Origin: a virus
Reading direction: 5' to 3' (one strand)
DNA: 43,935 nt
IMG/VR virus record: IMGVR_UViG_3300008267_000100
Location: 1 to 43,935 of that record
Numbering within the stretch: the first letter of the stretch is position 1; the number at the start of each line of letters is the position of its first letter. A program made the position numbers and the translations under genes. A model generated the notes under the pieces. It saw only the letters and a program-made list of their open reading frames with translations, was not told the origin of the DNA and did no database searches. Below, in pieces: positions 23,770-32,922 of the stretch.

Positions 23770-26700
23770 GTGGCTACAAACAAGGTAACACCATTTCAAC
23801 AGCAAGCGTTTAACAACACAAGCAAAAACCCTGCATCTCCCAAGCCACAAAAGCCAAGACCTGGAGGAGAGGTGGAATCGCTTGAAATATCGCCTGAAGC
23901 CATTGCCATAAATCAGTATGCACAACCTAATCCATTTGGGGCCTATCCAAAGAGCTTAGTATCTCATCCTAATGATGCCATACAACTGGACATCTTCAAC
24001 GACCAGGATTTTTACTTTGAGAGCATTAGCCAAGCAACCAACTACAACATTCAAGGATCTCAAATTACAGTAGATTTAGAAGCTGAGTTGCGTAATGTTG
24101 GCTATGAGGCAGGTGATTTCCGAGTAAGCATTCGTCCAATTCGCAACTATCTTGGATCAGCAGCATCAACAAAGTTGATTATTCAAGAAGTGTCGCCAGA
24201 CAGACTTGAGGTCAGAGTTATACCAGCACAAATAAATGCAGGCAATACCCTCAATACAGAGCAAGCAATTGCCGCAAATCAAAATTTTGCAGACTTCTTT
24301 GCAAATGGTTTCTTTGAACTAGATAAGCAACTAGTGCTAGCCGGTCTGTATCTGTTTACAGACAGTCGAACCTCCTTTTCCATAAACGACTATATACAAG
24401 ATAGGTTCACGATACCTACTTCGCCGTATAGCATCATCTTTAAGCTTAACGAACCGTTGCCAATTGCAACAAACGTGAACAGCCTTATATGGATTGCACA
24501 GGAGGTAAATGCGCCAGTTATTGAGGATATAATAATGGTGCCTTTAAGGCAAGGCCGTGATTTGAGAGTAATAAAAGGCCCCAACTTTGATATTATTCGC
24601 AAAAAGACCTTAGCAACAAACTCAGAATATCTAGGCTGGGATGAAATCTTACAATACAATGAAAGGCCGCTAACTCGTACTATATTTAGCCAATCTCTTG
24701 TTGAAGGAATTGAGCTTAACGTAGACTACACACGATTTGAAAACTTTGTAAAGTTTGGCAGTGCTTATGATCGAGTAAAGAATTTCGAATACAAAATACG
24801 ATTGCTTGAAAACTACCAAGCAGTTTCTTCAAGTTTAGCTTCCTCTAATGCATCAGAAAGCTTTTACGTACAAACGCAAATTACAAGTACTCTAAGTAAA
24901 ATGGATGCTGTAATTGGTGCATTTGATGGTTATGAGCGTTATATGTACTTTGAGTCATCGAGCTATGTAACCAATAGTTTTGGTGAGTTTTTAGATATGG
25001 CTTGGCCTAAGAGTGGATCATCTAAGCCATATACTCTACATTCCTATTCATCATCACAAGCTGAAAATTGGTTAAGTGGAATTCTTACATCAGCTAGCCT
25101 ACATGATAACATCAACCCAAATGCGTTATACAAGTTAGTACCATCCCATATTCAAGAAGGTAATGAAGATATAGTTGATTCTTTTATCAAAATGTTAGGT
25201 CATTTTTTTGATATTCAATATGAATACATAAATCAACTACCTAAAATACATGATCGTCAAGAAAAGTTGACTGAAGGTTTTGCGAAGGAATTAGTTTACC
25301 ACATAGGCACAACTTTAGGGATAGATTTCAGCAATGGAGATAACTTTGAGGATTTATGGTCCTATACTCTGGGCCTCGATTCTGATGGAGTGTCTAACAA
25401 CACGCTGCAGATAACAGGAGATGATAGAACAAGAGAGGTGTGGAAACGTATAATAAATAACCTACCTTTATTATTAAAATCCAAAGGAACAGAAAGAGGA
25501 GTTCGTGCCTTAATTAATTGCTTTGGTATTCCATCAACAATTTTGAGAATTAAAGAGTTTGGAGGACCAGAGCCTGAACTCGATAAAACTTCACAATATA
25601 AACACGATCGGTTCTACTACATGACGCAAGTAGGTAACGATGGAGGAAACTTTCAATACATAGAGATACCATTTAAAGACTTAGCACAATCTGGTAAACT
25701 TCCAAAGTCTGTAGAGTGGAGAATGCAGATGGCACCAAGTCAAAGTGCTTCCCAAAGATTAGCAGTAGTAGGTAGTGCTCAAGTAAGTGCAATAGACGGC
25801 AACTCGATTAGATTTACAATAGGAGGAAGTAACGTACTCTTCTCTAGCTCAATATACGACGGCACACCTCATAGCTTCGCCCTAGTATCAAACGCAGCTT
25901 CTACTGCAACAACTTTATATGTTACAAAAGTAAATTATGGAGTAGCAACTACAGTATCGGGAACTATAGCTACTAGTCTGGGTGCTGGGTCCGGTATGAC
26001 CTACATACCTAACAGCACAAATACTACTCCATTCTCAGGCAGCGTTCACGAAATTAGATACTGGACAGATCCACTATCATTGCGTGTTGTGCAAGCACAT
26101 GCACTAGCTCCCACTAGCTTTTTTACCGACGATTTAACAACAGAAACTGGTGGCACAGGCAGCTACACTCAACTAGGCCTAAGAATAACTGCAGGATCGG
26201 ACAATAAGAAAATCGACTACTCAGTTACAACTAACGTAACTTCATCCCATCCAGATCGCAGCATTACAACATTCGATGGAGGAGCAACTAGCTTAGCTGC
26301 AACATTTGTAAACTTTGCGAAAACGGGAGCTGTACCACTAGCAGAAACCCATTATCTAGAATGGCCAGATATTGCTGGTAATAGGCAGGTAAGCAATAAA
26401 GTCCGAGTTGACAGTATCATTAACACAAGCGATCAGCTATATACTAACATCAAAACGCAAGCATCACTTCAAGACAATCAACCAGTCGACAGTCCACGCT
26501 TAGGAGTTTACCTATCTCCAACAGACGAAGTTAATCAAGATATTGCAGAGCAGTTTGGTGGCTTAACAATGGATGATTTTATTGGATCGTATAATGATGT
26601 TTATAACGAAGGTTACGATGATTTAAGAGCTCTTAGAGGTTTTTATTTAAAAAAGGTGCTTGGTAGATACAACTCCCAGAACTACATTAGATTATTGCAA

Positions 26701-27993
26701 TACTTTAATGCATCAGTCTTTACAATCATAAAGCAGTTAGTACCACATCGAGCAAATCTACAGACAGGACTAGTAATCGAACCCGATCTCTTAACAAGAA
26801 ACAAAGCTAGGATAGCAAATAGACCGGTATACGAGGATCAATACAATGAAGGAGTATTAGATTTACCTTCAATTGAAGAACCAACCGCAGACATAAAAAT
26901 CATTGAGGATGGTTTGATTGACATGCCTGAGACAGAGATAGAGAGTGTTTATGTTGGGACTCCCGAAGGCACACTTAACGGCACACAAATGCTATCATTG
27001 AGTGCTAAAGCTAATGAATACAACAACTACCAAGTACCATCTCAAGGCACACGCTTAGCAACAATGTATTCTGGAAGTACACCAGGATCGCTTATAAACA
27101 AAAAAGAAGCGTTGGAAGATGATATATACATCTACGAAACTTCCTATGGCCGGGACAAACACTTAGGAAGTCAGTATAACTTTTACACATGGTACGGTCC
27201 AGTAGAAGATCCAACCGCATACGCATATCTAGGATTGGTATCTAACTCAGCAGGTTTTATATACGCACCAGCCGTAAGTGAGGATTATAGTAATCCAATA
27301 GGAACACAGGTTTATGATAGTAGAGCTTCTGAATTGCTAAGTCCTGGCGATATCGTATACAAACAGGGTGGTGATATCCTAAGAGGAGAGGCGCAAGGAA
27401 AGGGCTGGACCGAAACTAACCTGGCTTTTTCAGGAAGCTATGAACAAATACCAATTGCAAGATTGGGTGTTAGATTTTTTCCTGCAGGAACTGCTACAAA
27501 CACATACTGGCTCTATTTATCTGCCGCTAACGCTCTACTATCTCCAGGCAGCGCCTTTTCTACAATTACCATTCCCTTACCATACGAACAAGCTCCTGAT
27601 GCAGTGTACGAACTTTCATGGCAAGGAAGTTCGCTTACATCCATACAATTTGGTAGTAGTGAATATGTCTATCTCGCTCCTAGCGATGGAACAATACAAT
27701 CAAAAGCAGGAGGAGGCGTACTGACAATACTAGCTGGAGGTAGTAAATCCATACAAAACCTCAAACTATCCATAATCAACTATCCAGGCCAATTTCAAGA
27801 CTACCACATCGGCCCTAACGCATCTATTGGTCAACGCAACCAAAAATACAATGGATGCAAATTAACATCACCTGACTTTAATGAAGATAGTCCGGATACA
27901 ATTGACGGAGGACCTGTAATTACAATAACAGAAGGACCAGCAATTAATCTTAACGTTAATCCAAATCAAGACGGAACATATACTTTCAGGTAA
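23770..27993 (+). CDS. Very large baseplate/tail structural protein with LamG-like domain
   Basis: A 1407-residue protein, the largest in the window. The best start is GTG at 23770 (MATNKVTPFQQQ), directly downstream of a TATTTATAA copy. The N-terminal third is beta-rich. A segment LLLKSKGTERGVRALINCFG followed by IPSTILRIKEFGGPEP (about 570-605) is a conserved block of large baseplate-region proteins in T4-like aquatic phages. About residues 648-780 look like a concanavalin/LamG-type lectin sandwich (VEWRMQMAPSQSASQRLAVV ... SGSVHEIRYWTDPLS). The tail includes PHRANLQTGLVIEPDLLTRN and a Gly-rich, jelly-roll-like C-terminus. Probably an outer baseplate component bearing a glycan-binding module. 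Confidence 0.7.
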   Translation: MATNKVTPFQQQAFNNTSKNPASPKPQKPRPGGEVESLEISPEAIAINQYAQPNPFGAYPKSLVSHPNDAIQLDIFNDQDFYFESISQATNYNIQGSQITVDLEAELRNVGYEAGDFRVSIRPIRNYLGSAASTKLIIQEVSPDRLEVRVIPAQINAGNTLNTEQAIAANQNFADFFANGFFELDKQLVLAGLYLFTDSRTSFSINDYIQDRFTIPTSPYSIIFKLNEPLPIATNVNSLIWIAQEVNAPVIEDIIMVPLRQGRDLRVIKGPNFDIIRKKTLATNSEYLGWDEILQYNERPLTRTIFSQSLVEGIELNVDYTRFENFVKFGSAYDRVKNFEYKIRLLENYQAVSSSLASSNASESFYVQTQITSTLSKMDAVIGAFDGYERYMYFESSSYVTNSFGEFLDMAWPKSGSSKPYTLHSYSSSQAENWLSGILTSASLHDNINPNALYKLVPSHIQEGNEDIVDSFIKMLGHFFDIQYEYINQLPKIHDRQEKLTEGFAKELVYHIGTTLGIDFSNGDNFEDLWSYTLGLDSDGVSNNTLQITGDDRTREVWKRIINNLPLLLKSKGTERGVRALINCFGIPSTILRIKEFGGPEPELDKTSQYKHDRFYYMTQVGNDGGNFQYIEIPFKDLAQSGKLPKSVEWRMQMAPSQSASQRLAVVGSAQVSAIDGNSIRFTIGGSNVLFSSSIYDGTPHSFALVSNAASTATTLYVTKVNYGVATTVSGTIATSLGAGSGMTYIPNSTNTTPFSGSVHEIRYWTDPLSLRVVQAHALAPTSFFTDDLTTETGGTGSYTQLGLRITAGSDNKKIDYSVTTNVTSSHPDRSITTFDGGATSLAATFVNFAKTGAVPLAETHYLEWPDIAGNRQVSNKVRVDSIINTSDQLYTNIKTQASLQDNQPVDSPRLGVYLSPTDEVNQDIAEQFGGLTMDDFIGSYNDVYNEGYDDLRALRGFYLKKVLGRYNSQNYIRLLQYFNASVFTIIKQLVPHRANLQTGLVIEPDLLTRNKARIANRPVYEDQYNEGVLDLPSIEEPTADIKIIEDGLIDMPETEIESVYVGTPEGTLNGTQMLSLSAKANEYNNYQVPSQGTRLATMYSGSTPGSLINKKEALEDDIYIYETSYGRDKHLGSQYNFYTWYGPVEDPTAYAYLGLVSNSAGFIYAPAVSEDYSNPIGTQVYDSRASELLSPGDIVYKQGGDILRGEAQGKGWTETNLAFSGSYEQIPIARLGVRFFPAGTATNTYWLYLSAANALLSPGSAFSTITIPLPYEQAPDAVYELSWQGSSLTSIQFGSSEYVYLAPSDGTIQSKAGGGVLTILAGGSKSIQNLKLSIINYPGQFQDYHIGPNASIGQRNQKYNGCKLTSPDFNEDSPDTIDGGPVITITEGPAINLNVNPNQDGTYTFR

Positions 27994-27999
27994 CGTGCA

Positions 28000-28008
28000 T
28001 ATTTATTA
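28000..28008 (+). promoter_or_regulatory. TATTTATTA motif, copy 7
   Basis: Variant TATTTATTA 15 bases before ATG 28024 in the 30-base gap after the 1407-residue protein gene. Confidence 0.45.
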
Positions 28009-28023
28009 AAAAGTAAAATACAA

Positions 28024-28734
28024 ATGGGATACTTAGATAATTCAACTGTCACAGTAGATGCCATCCTAACAAATAAAGGTAGGCAGATCTTAGCAGCAGG
28101 TGGACAATTAAACATAACCAAGTTTGCATTGTCTGATGATGAAATTGATTACACATTATGGAATCCGTCACACACTTTAGGTACAAACTACTACGGTGCT
28201 GTGATTGAGGACATGCCAATTGTTGAAGCAAATCCAGATGAAACGCAAACAATGCGCTATAAATTGGTAACGCTTCCAAAAACAATTACAAACATTCCTG
28301 TTATTGTCGTCAATCCAACTGCAATTACACTTGTAGGTCAGAATAGTGAGCAAGTAGTTACACCATCAGCAGCTAATTTCCCGGGTGGTAACTCATCACT
28401 TGGTTACACTGCAATACTATCTGATAGCTCTGTAGCTACGCTAGAAGTGGCTCCTAACGGAGTAATTAGCGGTGTAAATGTAGTCGCCGGCCAAGCTGCT
28501 GGTACTAGCGCAGGCATAACAGGATTCCTTGACGACGAAACTACAAACGCTGTTGCAACAGGCACATCAATTACTCGTGTTGGTAAGGCGTTTGTTGTGA
28601 AACCAAAAGTTACAACAGTCGATAAGACTGCACTTCTCACTATCATTGCAAATGAGACTGGTGGGTTTAAGACTGTAACAGTAGCAGTAAGCGCAAACTA
28701 CCCATTTGCAGAGGCAATAGTAACAGCTAGATAA
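28024..28734 (+). CDS. Virion structural protein with Big-like C-terminal domain
   Basis: A 236-residue protein. The N-terminus (VDAILTNKGRQILAAGGQLN, then ITKFALSDDEIDYTLWNPSH and YYGAVIEDMPIVEA) is a conserved opening of structural proteins in T4-like aquatic phages. From about residue 95 the sequence becomes beta-rich and Ala/Val/Thr-rich; SDSSVATLEVAPNGVISGV with an Ala/Gly run resembles a bacterial Ig-like (Big2) fold. It precedes the paralogous appendage genes and may form a fibre base or a decoration. Confidence 0.65.
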   Translation: MGYLDNSTVTVDAILTNKGRQILAAGGQLNITKFALSDDEIDYTLWNPSHTLGTNYYGAVIEDMPIVEANPDETQTMRYKLVTLPKTITNIPVIVVNPTAITLVGQNSEQVVTPSAANFPGGNSSLGYTAILSDSSVATLEVAPNGVISGVNVVAGQAAGTSAGITGFLDDETTNAVATGTSITRVGKAFVVKPKVTTVDKTALLTIIANETGGFKTVTVAVSANYPFAEAIVTAR

Positions 28735-28756
28735 GATATAAATAACGCAATAACAA

Positions 28757-29809
28757 ATGGCAGAAATTTATAAGAGCTTTAACCCAACGGACGATGTAGT
28801 TGTTGGAGACATTCAAACGATTAGCTCACCGTTATGGTCCGAAAACATAAATCCCCTATCAGGTGGCTACGCAGCGGGTATCGGTTTCTTTACGTCGTCG
28901 ACCCAACAAACAAATGCAGGAGCATACTACACAGATGTGTATCACAGAAACCCAGCAACACAGGTAAATGCAGAAGTGCAATTTGCAATAGCTTATGGAC
29001 ATCGATTCGGTAGTGGATCTGTAGGAGATCCAAACACAGTTGGCCAAAACGTCAACGATACGCCAACTCGAGCTATATATAGCCAATACAAGAACCTACT
29101 TCTACCACCAACAGACCCAGCCTTCAGTTTTGCTGGTGTAAATCCTAATGATATTTTTGTAATTAACATCGCAAGATCGCGTTACCGTCAAAAAATTGAC
29201 CCGGGAAACTGGGAGTTGAGAATTGGTAGAGGTGCTACTGCAGCTGACTGGGATGATACCTATAGCAGCTTCATAGATGATAGCAGTGCATCAGACAATC
29301 CCGAAGTTAATGCAGCAGGACGTATATTTACAATCTACTCGGGATCAGGAGGAGTGTTTGAGAGTACCACAGTCTACGGTCTATTCTATCCTGATGCAGG
29401 TATTATGGTATTTAATGCATCGAGATTGAGTTCCTCACTCGGCATGGTACCAAACACAGAATTTAACACAGGAAGTAGTAGTAATACGGTTAGAAACGCA
29501 CTTAGTCTATTTAGACGCATAAGCGGTTCGAGCTACTTTGCAGCAAGAAGTGAAGAAAAGGTAAATTCAACTCACTACTTTGTTCGTGTTACAAATAAGC
29601 AATTTAACTTTAGTAATAATCCAACCTTTGTAACTGGATCTAGCGGCGGATTTTTGTATCCACAAATGTTTAGCAATCCAAGTGTGTATATTACAACCGT
29701 TGGTATGTATGACAACAACAACAGATTGTTAGCAGTTGCTAAGCTAAGCCAACCATTGTTAAAATCATTTAACCGTGAAGTGCTTATTAAAGTGAAACTA
29801 GACTACTAA
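28757..29809 (+). CDS. Appendage/tail structural protein, paralogue A
   Basis: A 350-residue protein beginning MAEIYKSFNPTDDVVVGDIQ, paralogous to the next gene over its whole length. Shared blocks are QFAIAYGHR, PTRAIYSQYKNLLLPP, DIFVINIARSRYRQKIDPGN, YGLFYPDAGIMVFNAS, SYFAARSEEKVNSTHYFVR and the C-terminal LLKSFNREVLIKVKL. The family, with its R/EQKIDPGN(W/F)EL block, recurs in multiple copies in aquatic T4-like phages and is taken to be a virion appendage. A forward TATAAATAA lies at 28737-28745, 11 bases upstream of the ATG. An intrinsic terminator follows its stop. Confidence 0.7.
   Translation: MAEIYKSFNPTDDVVVGDIQTISSPLWSENINPLSGGYAAGIGFFTSSTQQTNAGAYYTDVYHRNPATQVNAEVQFAIAYGHRFGSGSVGDPNTVGQNVNDTPTRAIYSQYKNLLLPPTDPAFSFAGVNPNDIFVINIARSRYRQKIDPGNWELRIGRGATAADWDDTYSSFIDDSSASDNPEVNAAGRIFTIYSGSGGVFESTTVYGLFYPDAGIMVFNASRLSSSLGMVPNTEFNTGSSSNTVRNALSLFRRISGSSYFAARSEEKVNSTHYFVRVTNKQFNFSNNPTFVTGSSGGFLYPQMFSNPSVYITTVGMYDNNNRLLAVAKLSQPLLKSFNREVLIKVKLDY
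28982..29007 (+). repeat. 26-base patch identical to paralogue B
   Basis: These 26 bases are identical to 30095-30120 in the next paralogue and are followed, after one mismatch, by 11 more identical bases. A second 24-base identical patch is 29059-29082 versus 30166-30189. Elsewhere the two genes differ considerably at the DNA level, so identity is patchy. Confidence 0.75.
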
Positions 29810-29844
29810 TAAGGTCCCCTCTTTGGATAGTATCCAAGGACTGA

Positions 29845-29875
29845 CCCTCCAACGTTGGAGGGTTTCTTTTTATTT
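29845..29875 (+). terminator. Rho-independent terminator between appendage paralogues
   Basis: A perfect 18-base inverted repeat, CCCTCCAACGTTGGAGGG (29845-29862), can form a 7-bp GC-rich stem with an ACGT loop, followed at once by TTTCTTTTTATTT. It is the only strong intrinsic terminator noticed in the window. It lies 36 bases after the stop of paralogue A and just upstream of a TATTTATAA copy and paralogue B, so it marks a transcription-unit boundary. Confidence 0.9.
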
Positions 29876-29878
29876 GCA

Positions 29879-29887
29879 TATTTATAA
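29879..29887 (+). promoter_or_regulatory. TATTTATAA motif, copy 8
   Basis: Exact TATTTATAA directly after the terminator T-run and 3 bases before ATG 29891. The terminator followed by this motif suggests that transcription re-initiates here, though the distance to the ATG is unusually short. Confidence 0.5.
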
Positions 29888-29890
29888 ACA

Positions 29891-30901
29891 ATGGCAGAGA
29901 TTTTTAAAAACTTTGATCGCATAGAAGATGTCGTATTTAATGACATTCAAGTTATTAGCTCACCACTATGGTCAGGAGACGTCAATCCATTACAAAGCTT
30001 CTTTACATCATCAGCTCAACAAAGAGTTGCAGGAAACTACTACACCAACGCATACGACAAAAATCCTGAAGCTTCAACAAACGCTGCTGTACAGTTTGCA
30101 ATAGCTTATGGACATCGATTAGGTAGTGGATCAGCAGCAATTGCTGGATCAGATATACCATCGCATACGCCAACTCGAGCTATATATAGTCAATATAGAA
30201 ACATACTTCTACCACCAACAGATACCATTTTTACGTTTGGAGGTGTAGACTCGCAAGATATATTTGTAATAGATGTAGCACGTAATCGATATAGACAAAA
30301 GGTTGATCCGGGAAACTGGGAATTGAGAATGGGGAGAGGCTCATCCGGAGTTGGTTGGGCAACTAACTATATGAGCCTTATTGATGGTAGTGGAGCAAAC
30401 GAAAATCCAAACCGAAGCGAAGCTGGTCGAATATATAACATATACTCAGGATCGGCAGGAGTCAAGTTTAACGACACTGTGTACGGTCTGTTTTACCCTG
30501 ACATGGGTCTTCTAGTTTTTGCAGCATCAACATTAGCATCAGCACTAACACTAACACTAAACACAGCTAATACCAACGCAACTCGTAACGCAGTGTTGTT
30601 GTTTAACCGCATAAGCGGAGCTGGATACTTTGCAGCTAGAAGTGAGGAAAAGATAAGTTGCACACATTACTTTGTTCGAGCGACAAATAGAGAGTTCAAC
30701 TATAGCAATAATCCAAGTTTTGTATCTGGATCTTTTGGAATGTTCGCTCACACTTCTATGAAAGGCAATCCTAGTGTATACATTACAACTATAGGATTGT
30801 ATGATGATTTGAATCGATTAGTAGCTACTGCAAAGCTCAATCAACCAATGCTCAAGACATTTAATCGTGAGGTACTTATTAAAGTAAAATTACAACACTA
30901 A
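29891..30901 (+). CDS. Appendage/tail structural protein, paralogue B
   Basis: A 336-residue paralogue of the preceding gene (MAEIFKNFDRIEDVVFNDIQ; QFAIAYGHR; PTRAIYSQYRNILLPP; DIFVIDVARNRYRQKVDPGN; YGLFYPDMGLLVFAAS; GYFAARSEEKISCTHYFVR; LKTFNREVLIKVKL). The homology begins at the first residue, which fixes the start at 29891. Two patches of identical DNA of 24-26 bases, against a more diverged background, suggest a fairly recent duplication or later gene conversion. A terminator and motif separate its expression from paralogue A. Confidence 0.7.
   Translation: MAEIFKNFDRIEDVVFNDIQVISSPLWSGDVNPLQSFFTSSAQQRVAGNYYTNAYDKNPEASTNAAVQFAIAYGHRLGSGSAAIAGSDIPSHTPTRAIYSQYRNILLPPTDTIFTFGGVDSQDIFVIDVARNRYRQKVDPGNWELRMGRGSSGVGWATNYMSLIDGSGANENPNRSEAGRIYNIYSGSAGVKFNDTVYGLFYPDMGLLVFAASTLASALTLTLNTANTNATRNAVLLFNRISGAGYFAARSEEKISCTHYFVRATNREFNYSNNPSFVSGSFGMFAHTSMKGNPSVYITTIGLYDDLNRLVATAKLNQPMLKTFNREVLIKVKLQH
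30095..30120 (+). repeat. 26-base patch identical to paralogue A
   Basis: Second copy of the repeat at 28982-29007; see also the 24-base patch 30166-30189 matching 29059-29082. Confidence 0.75.
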
Positions 30902-30904
30902 GTT

Positions 30905-32497
30905 ATGGCAGGAATTTTTAAAAATCTCGATGCATCGGACATAAGGTTAACTCCGTTTAGAGCATATAAGCAATTTGAAGGAGTAAACTCCTATACAACA
31001 TATTCCGCAGTCCTCAACACAAAAGTTATTGATGGCTTAGAAGACATAGGTAACAATCCCTTTTACACAAACGAGTTCGTAGAATTCACCACAAACTCAC
31101 AATCAGCAAATACTGTCTGGCATAGTATAGATAATATGTTCTACAGACACTACTACCATAACCCAAAAGCAGCTTTTGGATCTATTATACCCACTTACCA
31201 ACCCCGCTATCTTAGTGATGAAGCATTGGTAATTAGTATACCGCAATCAAATTTTGGAGAGCAAATAGAGCCAACGAGCTTTCAAATGGTAGTTGATGGT
31301 CGTACATACGTTGATGATTTATATGGCAACGTCTACGATAGCCAAAGATGGGATACAGGCTACGAGATATCAGCAAGCAACATACTCTTTGCTCTTAAGC
31401 CATCAACTCATACTAGATTTTTTAGCAAAAAGATAACAGAGACCATACTTCCTGGTGCAGACCTATACCAAGCAAAAGTAGAACTAGAAAATTGCTTAGT
31501 AACAGCATCAGCCTACGAAACTACATTTTTTCTAGATAATAGTGAGAAATCAGCCACAACAGCTTCTATTACGATAGTGCCAAATGGTTCCGAGGTCAGC
31601 CAGTTATTTAACTTTCAAAACAAAGATTATGGTATAACTCTTACCTACTACGGGAATAATAACTGTGTTTTGTTAGAAAAAACACAAGAAGTTGAGGTGA
31701 TTAAGGTAGATATTAATGGCAACACATACACCCAAGTAGTTACAAGATACCCATATCGACTGTACTATAATGGGTCTAACAAAGTAGTTTTTTCAAAAAG
31801 CGATGGCGCAAACACACTACAATACACATCCACCTTTAGCTACACACCTGGAAACCCATTACACTTAATACGAAGTGGAAGTACCTTTAGGTTAATTAAC
31901 GGTAGTGGTACTGGTGAGACTTTTACAGATACCTTATATGATCAGGAGCGTTATTGTGTTAATAGCGCAAATATTCACGTAGGATTAGGTTCTGATAGAA
32001 TGTTTGTGAGTGGAGCAGAGGGTGCATTTGGAAACATTTACTTTTACAAAGAAGCACCTTCCTACCAAGCATTAGCTAAGTTGGCAAATACAACAACTGG
32101 AGGAAGGAATAATCCATACCAAACCGTAGGTAATGTCCTAAGACACCATGGATTAATTGTTATCACAGACAAAGGCTTAGTGTCTAATATAGAATCAAAC
32201 GGAATAACAAGCCTTAAGTATCGTGGTACCACCACTATTTTTGAAAACGAAATAAGCTGTACAGTAGGTCCAGGAGAGTTTGGCATGACTTTCAATCCAA
32301 CTGCACACCAATACGATCCTAAACGAGACCAATATAGACCTGCTGACTTTGTGACTGGATCAGCCTTCCGGCCTTATATAACAAGGATAGGATTATACGA
32401 CGATCTACATAGGCTAGTAGCCATAGGTTCTTTAAGTCAACCAGTACAACTACCAAAAAATGTTGATACGACATTTATAGTAAAATACGATTACTAA
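30905..32497 (+). CDS. Appendage/tail structural protein, longer paralogue C
   Basis: A 530-residue protein, related at both ends to paralogues A and B: N-terminal MAGIFKNLDASDIRLTPFRA, a middle block LVISIPQSNFGEQIEPTSFQ (compare NRYRQKVDPGNWEL), and C-terminal PYITRIGLYDDLHRLVAIGS ... FIVKYDY (compare YITTIGLYDDLNRLVATAKL). An extra central section of roughly 200 residues (about 190-390) is beta-rich with repeated Tyr/Thr/Ser and looks like an inserted sandwich domain that may display a binding surface. It starts 3 bases after paralogue B's stop, and its stop overlaps the endonuclease start. Confidence 0.7.
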   Translation: MAGIFKNLDASDIRLTPFRAYKQFEGVNSYTTYSAVLNTKVIDGLEDIGNNPFYTNEFVEFTTNSQSANTVWHSIDNMFYRHYYHNPKAAFGSIIPTYQPRYLSDEALVISIPQSNFGEQIEPTSFQMVVDGRTYVDDLYGNVYDSQRWDTGYEISASNILFALKPSTHTRFFSKKITETILPGADLYQAKVELENCLVTASAYETTFFLDNSEKSATTASITIVPNGSEVSQLFNFQNKDYGITLTYYGNNNCVLLEKTQEVEVIKVDINGNTYTQVVTRYPYRLYYNGSNKVVFSKSDGANTLQYTSTFSYTPGNPLHLIRSGSTFRLINGSGTGETFTDTLYDQERYCVNSANIHVGLGSDRMFVSGAEGAFGNIYFYKEAPSYQALAKLANTTTGGRNNPYQTVGNVLRHHGLIVITDKGLVSNIESNGITSLKYRGTTTIFENEISCTVGPGEFGMTFNPTAHQYDPKRDQYRPADFVTGSAFRPYITRIGLYDDLHRLVAIGSLSQPVQLPKNVDTTFIVKYDY

Positions 32498-32904
32498 TGA
32501 GTAAAAAAAGGGTTACAATTAAAATTGCGAGACAAAAAGGTTATAGAAGTGGTTTAGAAGAGTCAGTAGATGCTCTGTTAAAACAATCAGGAATTGACGG
32601 TCAATATGAGCAACACAAGGTGCCATATACAGTACCAGTATCTTATCACGAATACACCCCCGATTTTCGTCTTCCTAATGGAATCTTTGTAGAAACCAAA
32701 GGTCGTTTTGTGTTAGAAGACAGAAAAAAGCATGTATTAATTAAACAGCAACATCCTGAGCTCGATATTAGGTTTGTGTTCCAAAACTCTAAAAATAGAA
32801 TTAGAAAAGGATCACCAACAACTTACGCTGACTGGTGCAAGAAGCATGGCTTTCTATACGCAGATAAAACTATTCCACAAGAGTGGTTGGATGAAACGAA
32901 ATAA
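32497..32904 (+). CDS. T7-type endonuclease I (Holliday junction resolvase)
   Basis: A 135-residue protein very similar to T7 gp3. The T7 catalytic residues E20, D55, E65 and K67 appear here as E21 (SGLEESV), D56 (YTPDFRLPNG), E66 and K68 (GIFVETKGRF), a uniform offset of one. Further matches are EDRKKHVLIKQQHPELDIR, KGSPTTYADWCKKHG and IPQEWL. The enzyme is a dimer that resolves four-way junctions and cuts branched DNA, allowing packaging-ready DNA and recombination; in T7 it also helps degrade host DNA. T4 uses the unrelated endonuclease VII (gp49) for this job. It precedes the primase and the Mre11/Rad50-like gene. Confidence 0.95.
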   Translation: MSKKRVTIKIARQKGYRSGLEESVDALLKQSGIDGQYEQHKVPYTVPVSYHEYTPDFRLPNGIFVETKGRFVLEDRKKHVLIKQQHPELDIRFVFQNSKNRIRKGSPTTYADWCKKHGFLYADKTIPQEWLDETK

Positions 32905-32922
32905 GGCGTATAGTTGTTTTAT

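Noticed and set aside
28737-28745. Forward TATAAATAA resembling a classical T4 late promoter
   Set aside because: Only one such forward site was noticed upstream of a gene, so in an AT-rich genome it may be chance; kept as a remark rather than a feature.
32914-32922. TTG start for the primase
   Set aside because: It adds only three residues; ATG 32923 immediately precedes the conserved-looking MDVNQLQLKQIV and is preferred.
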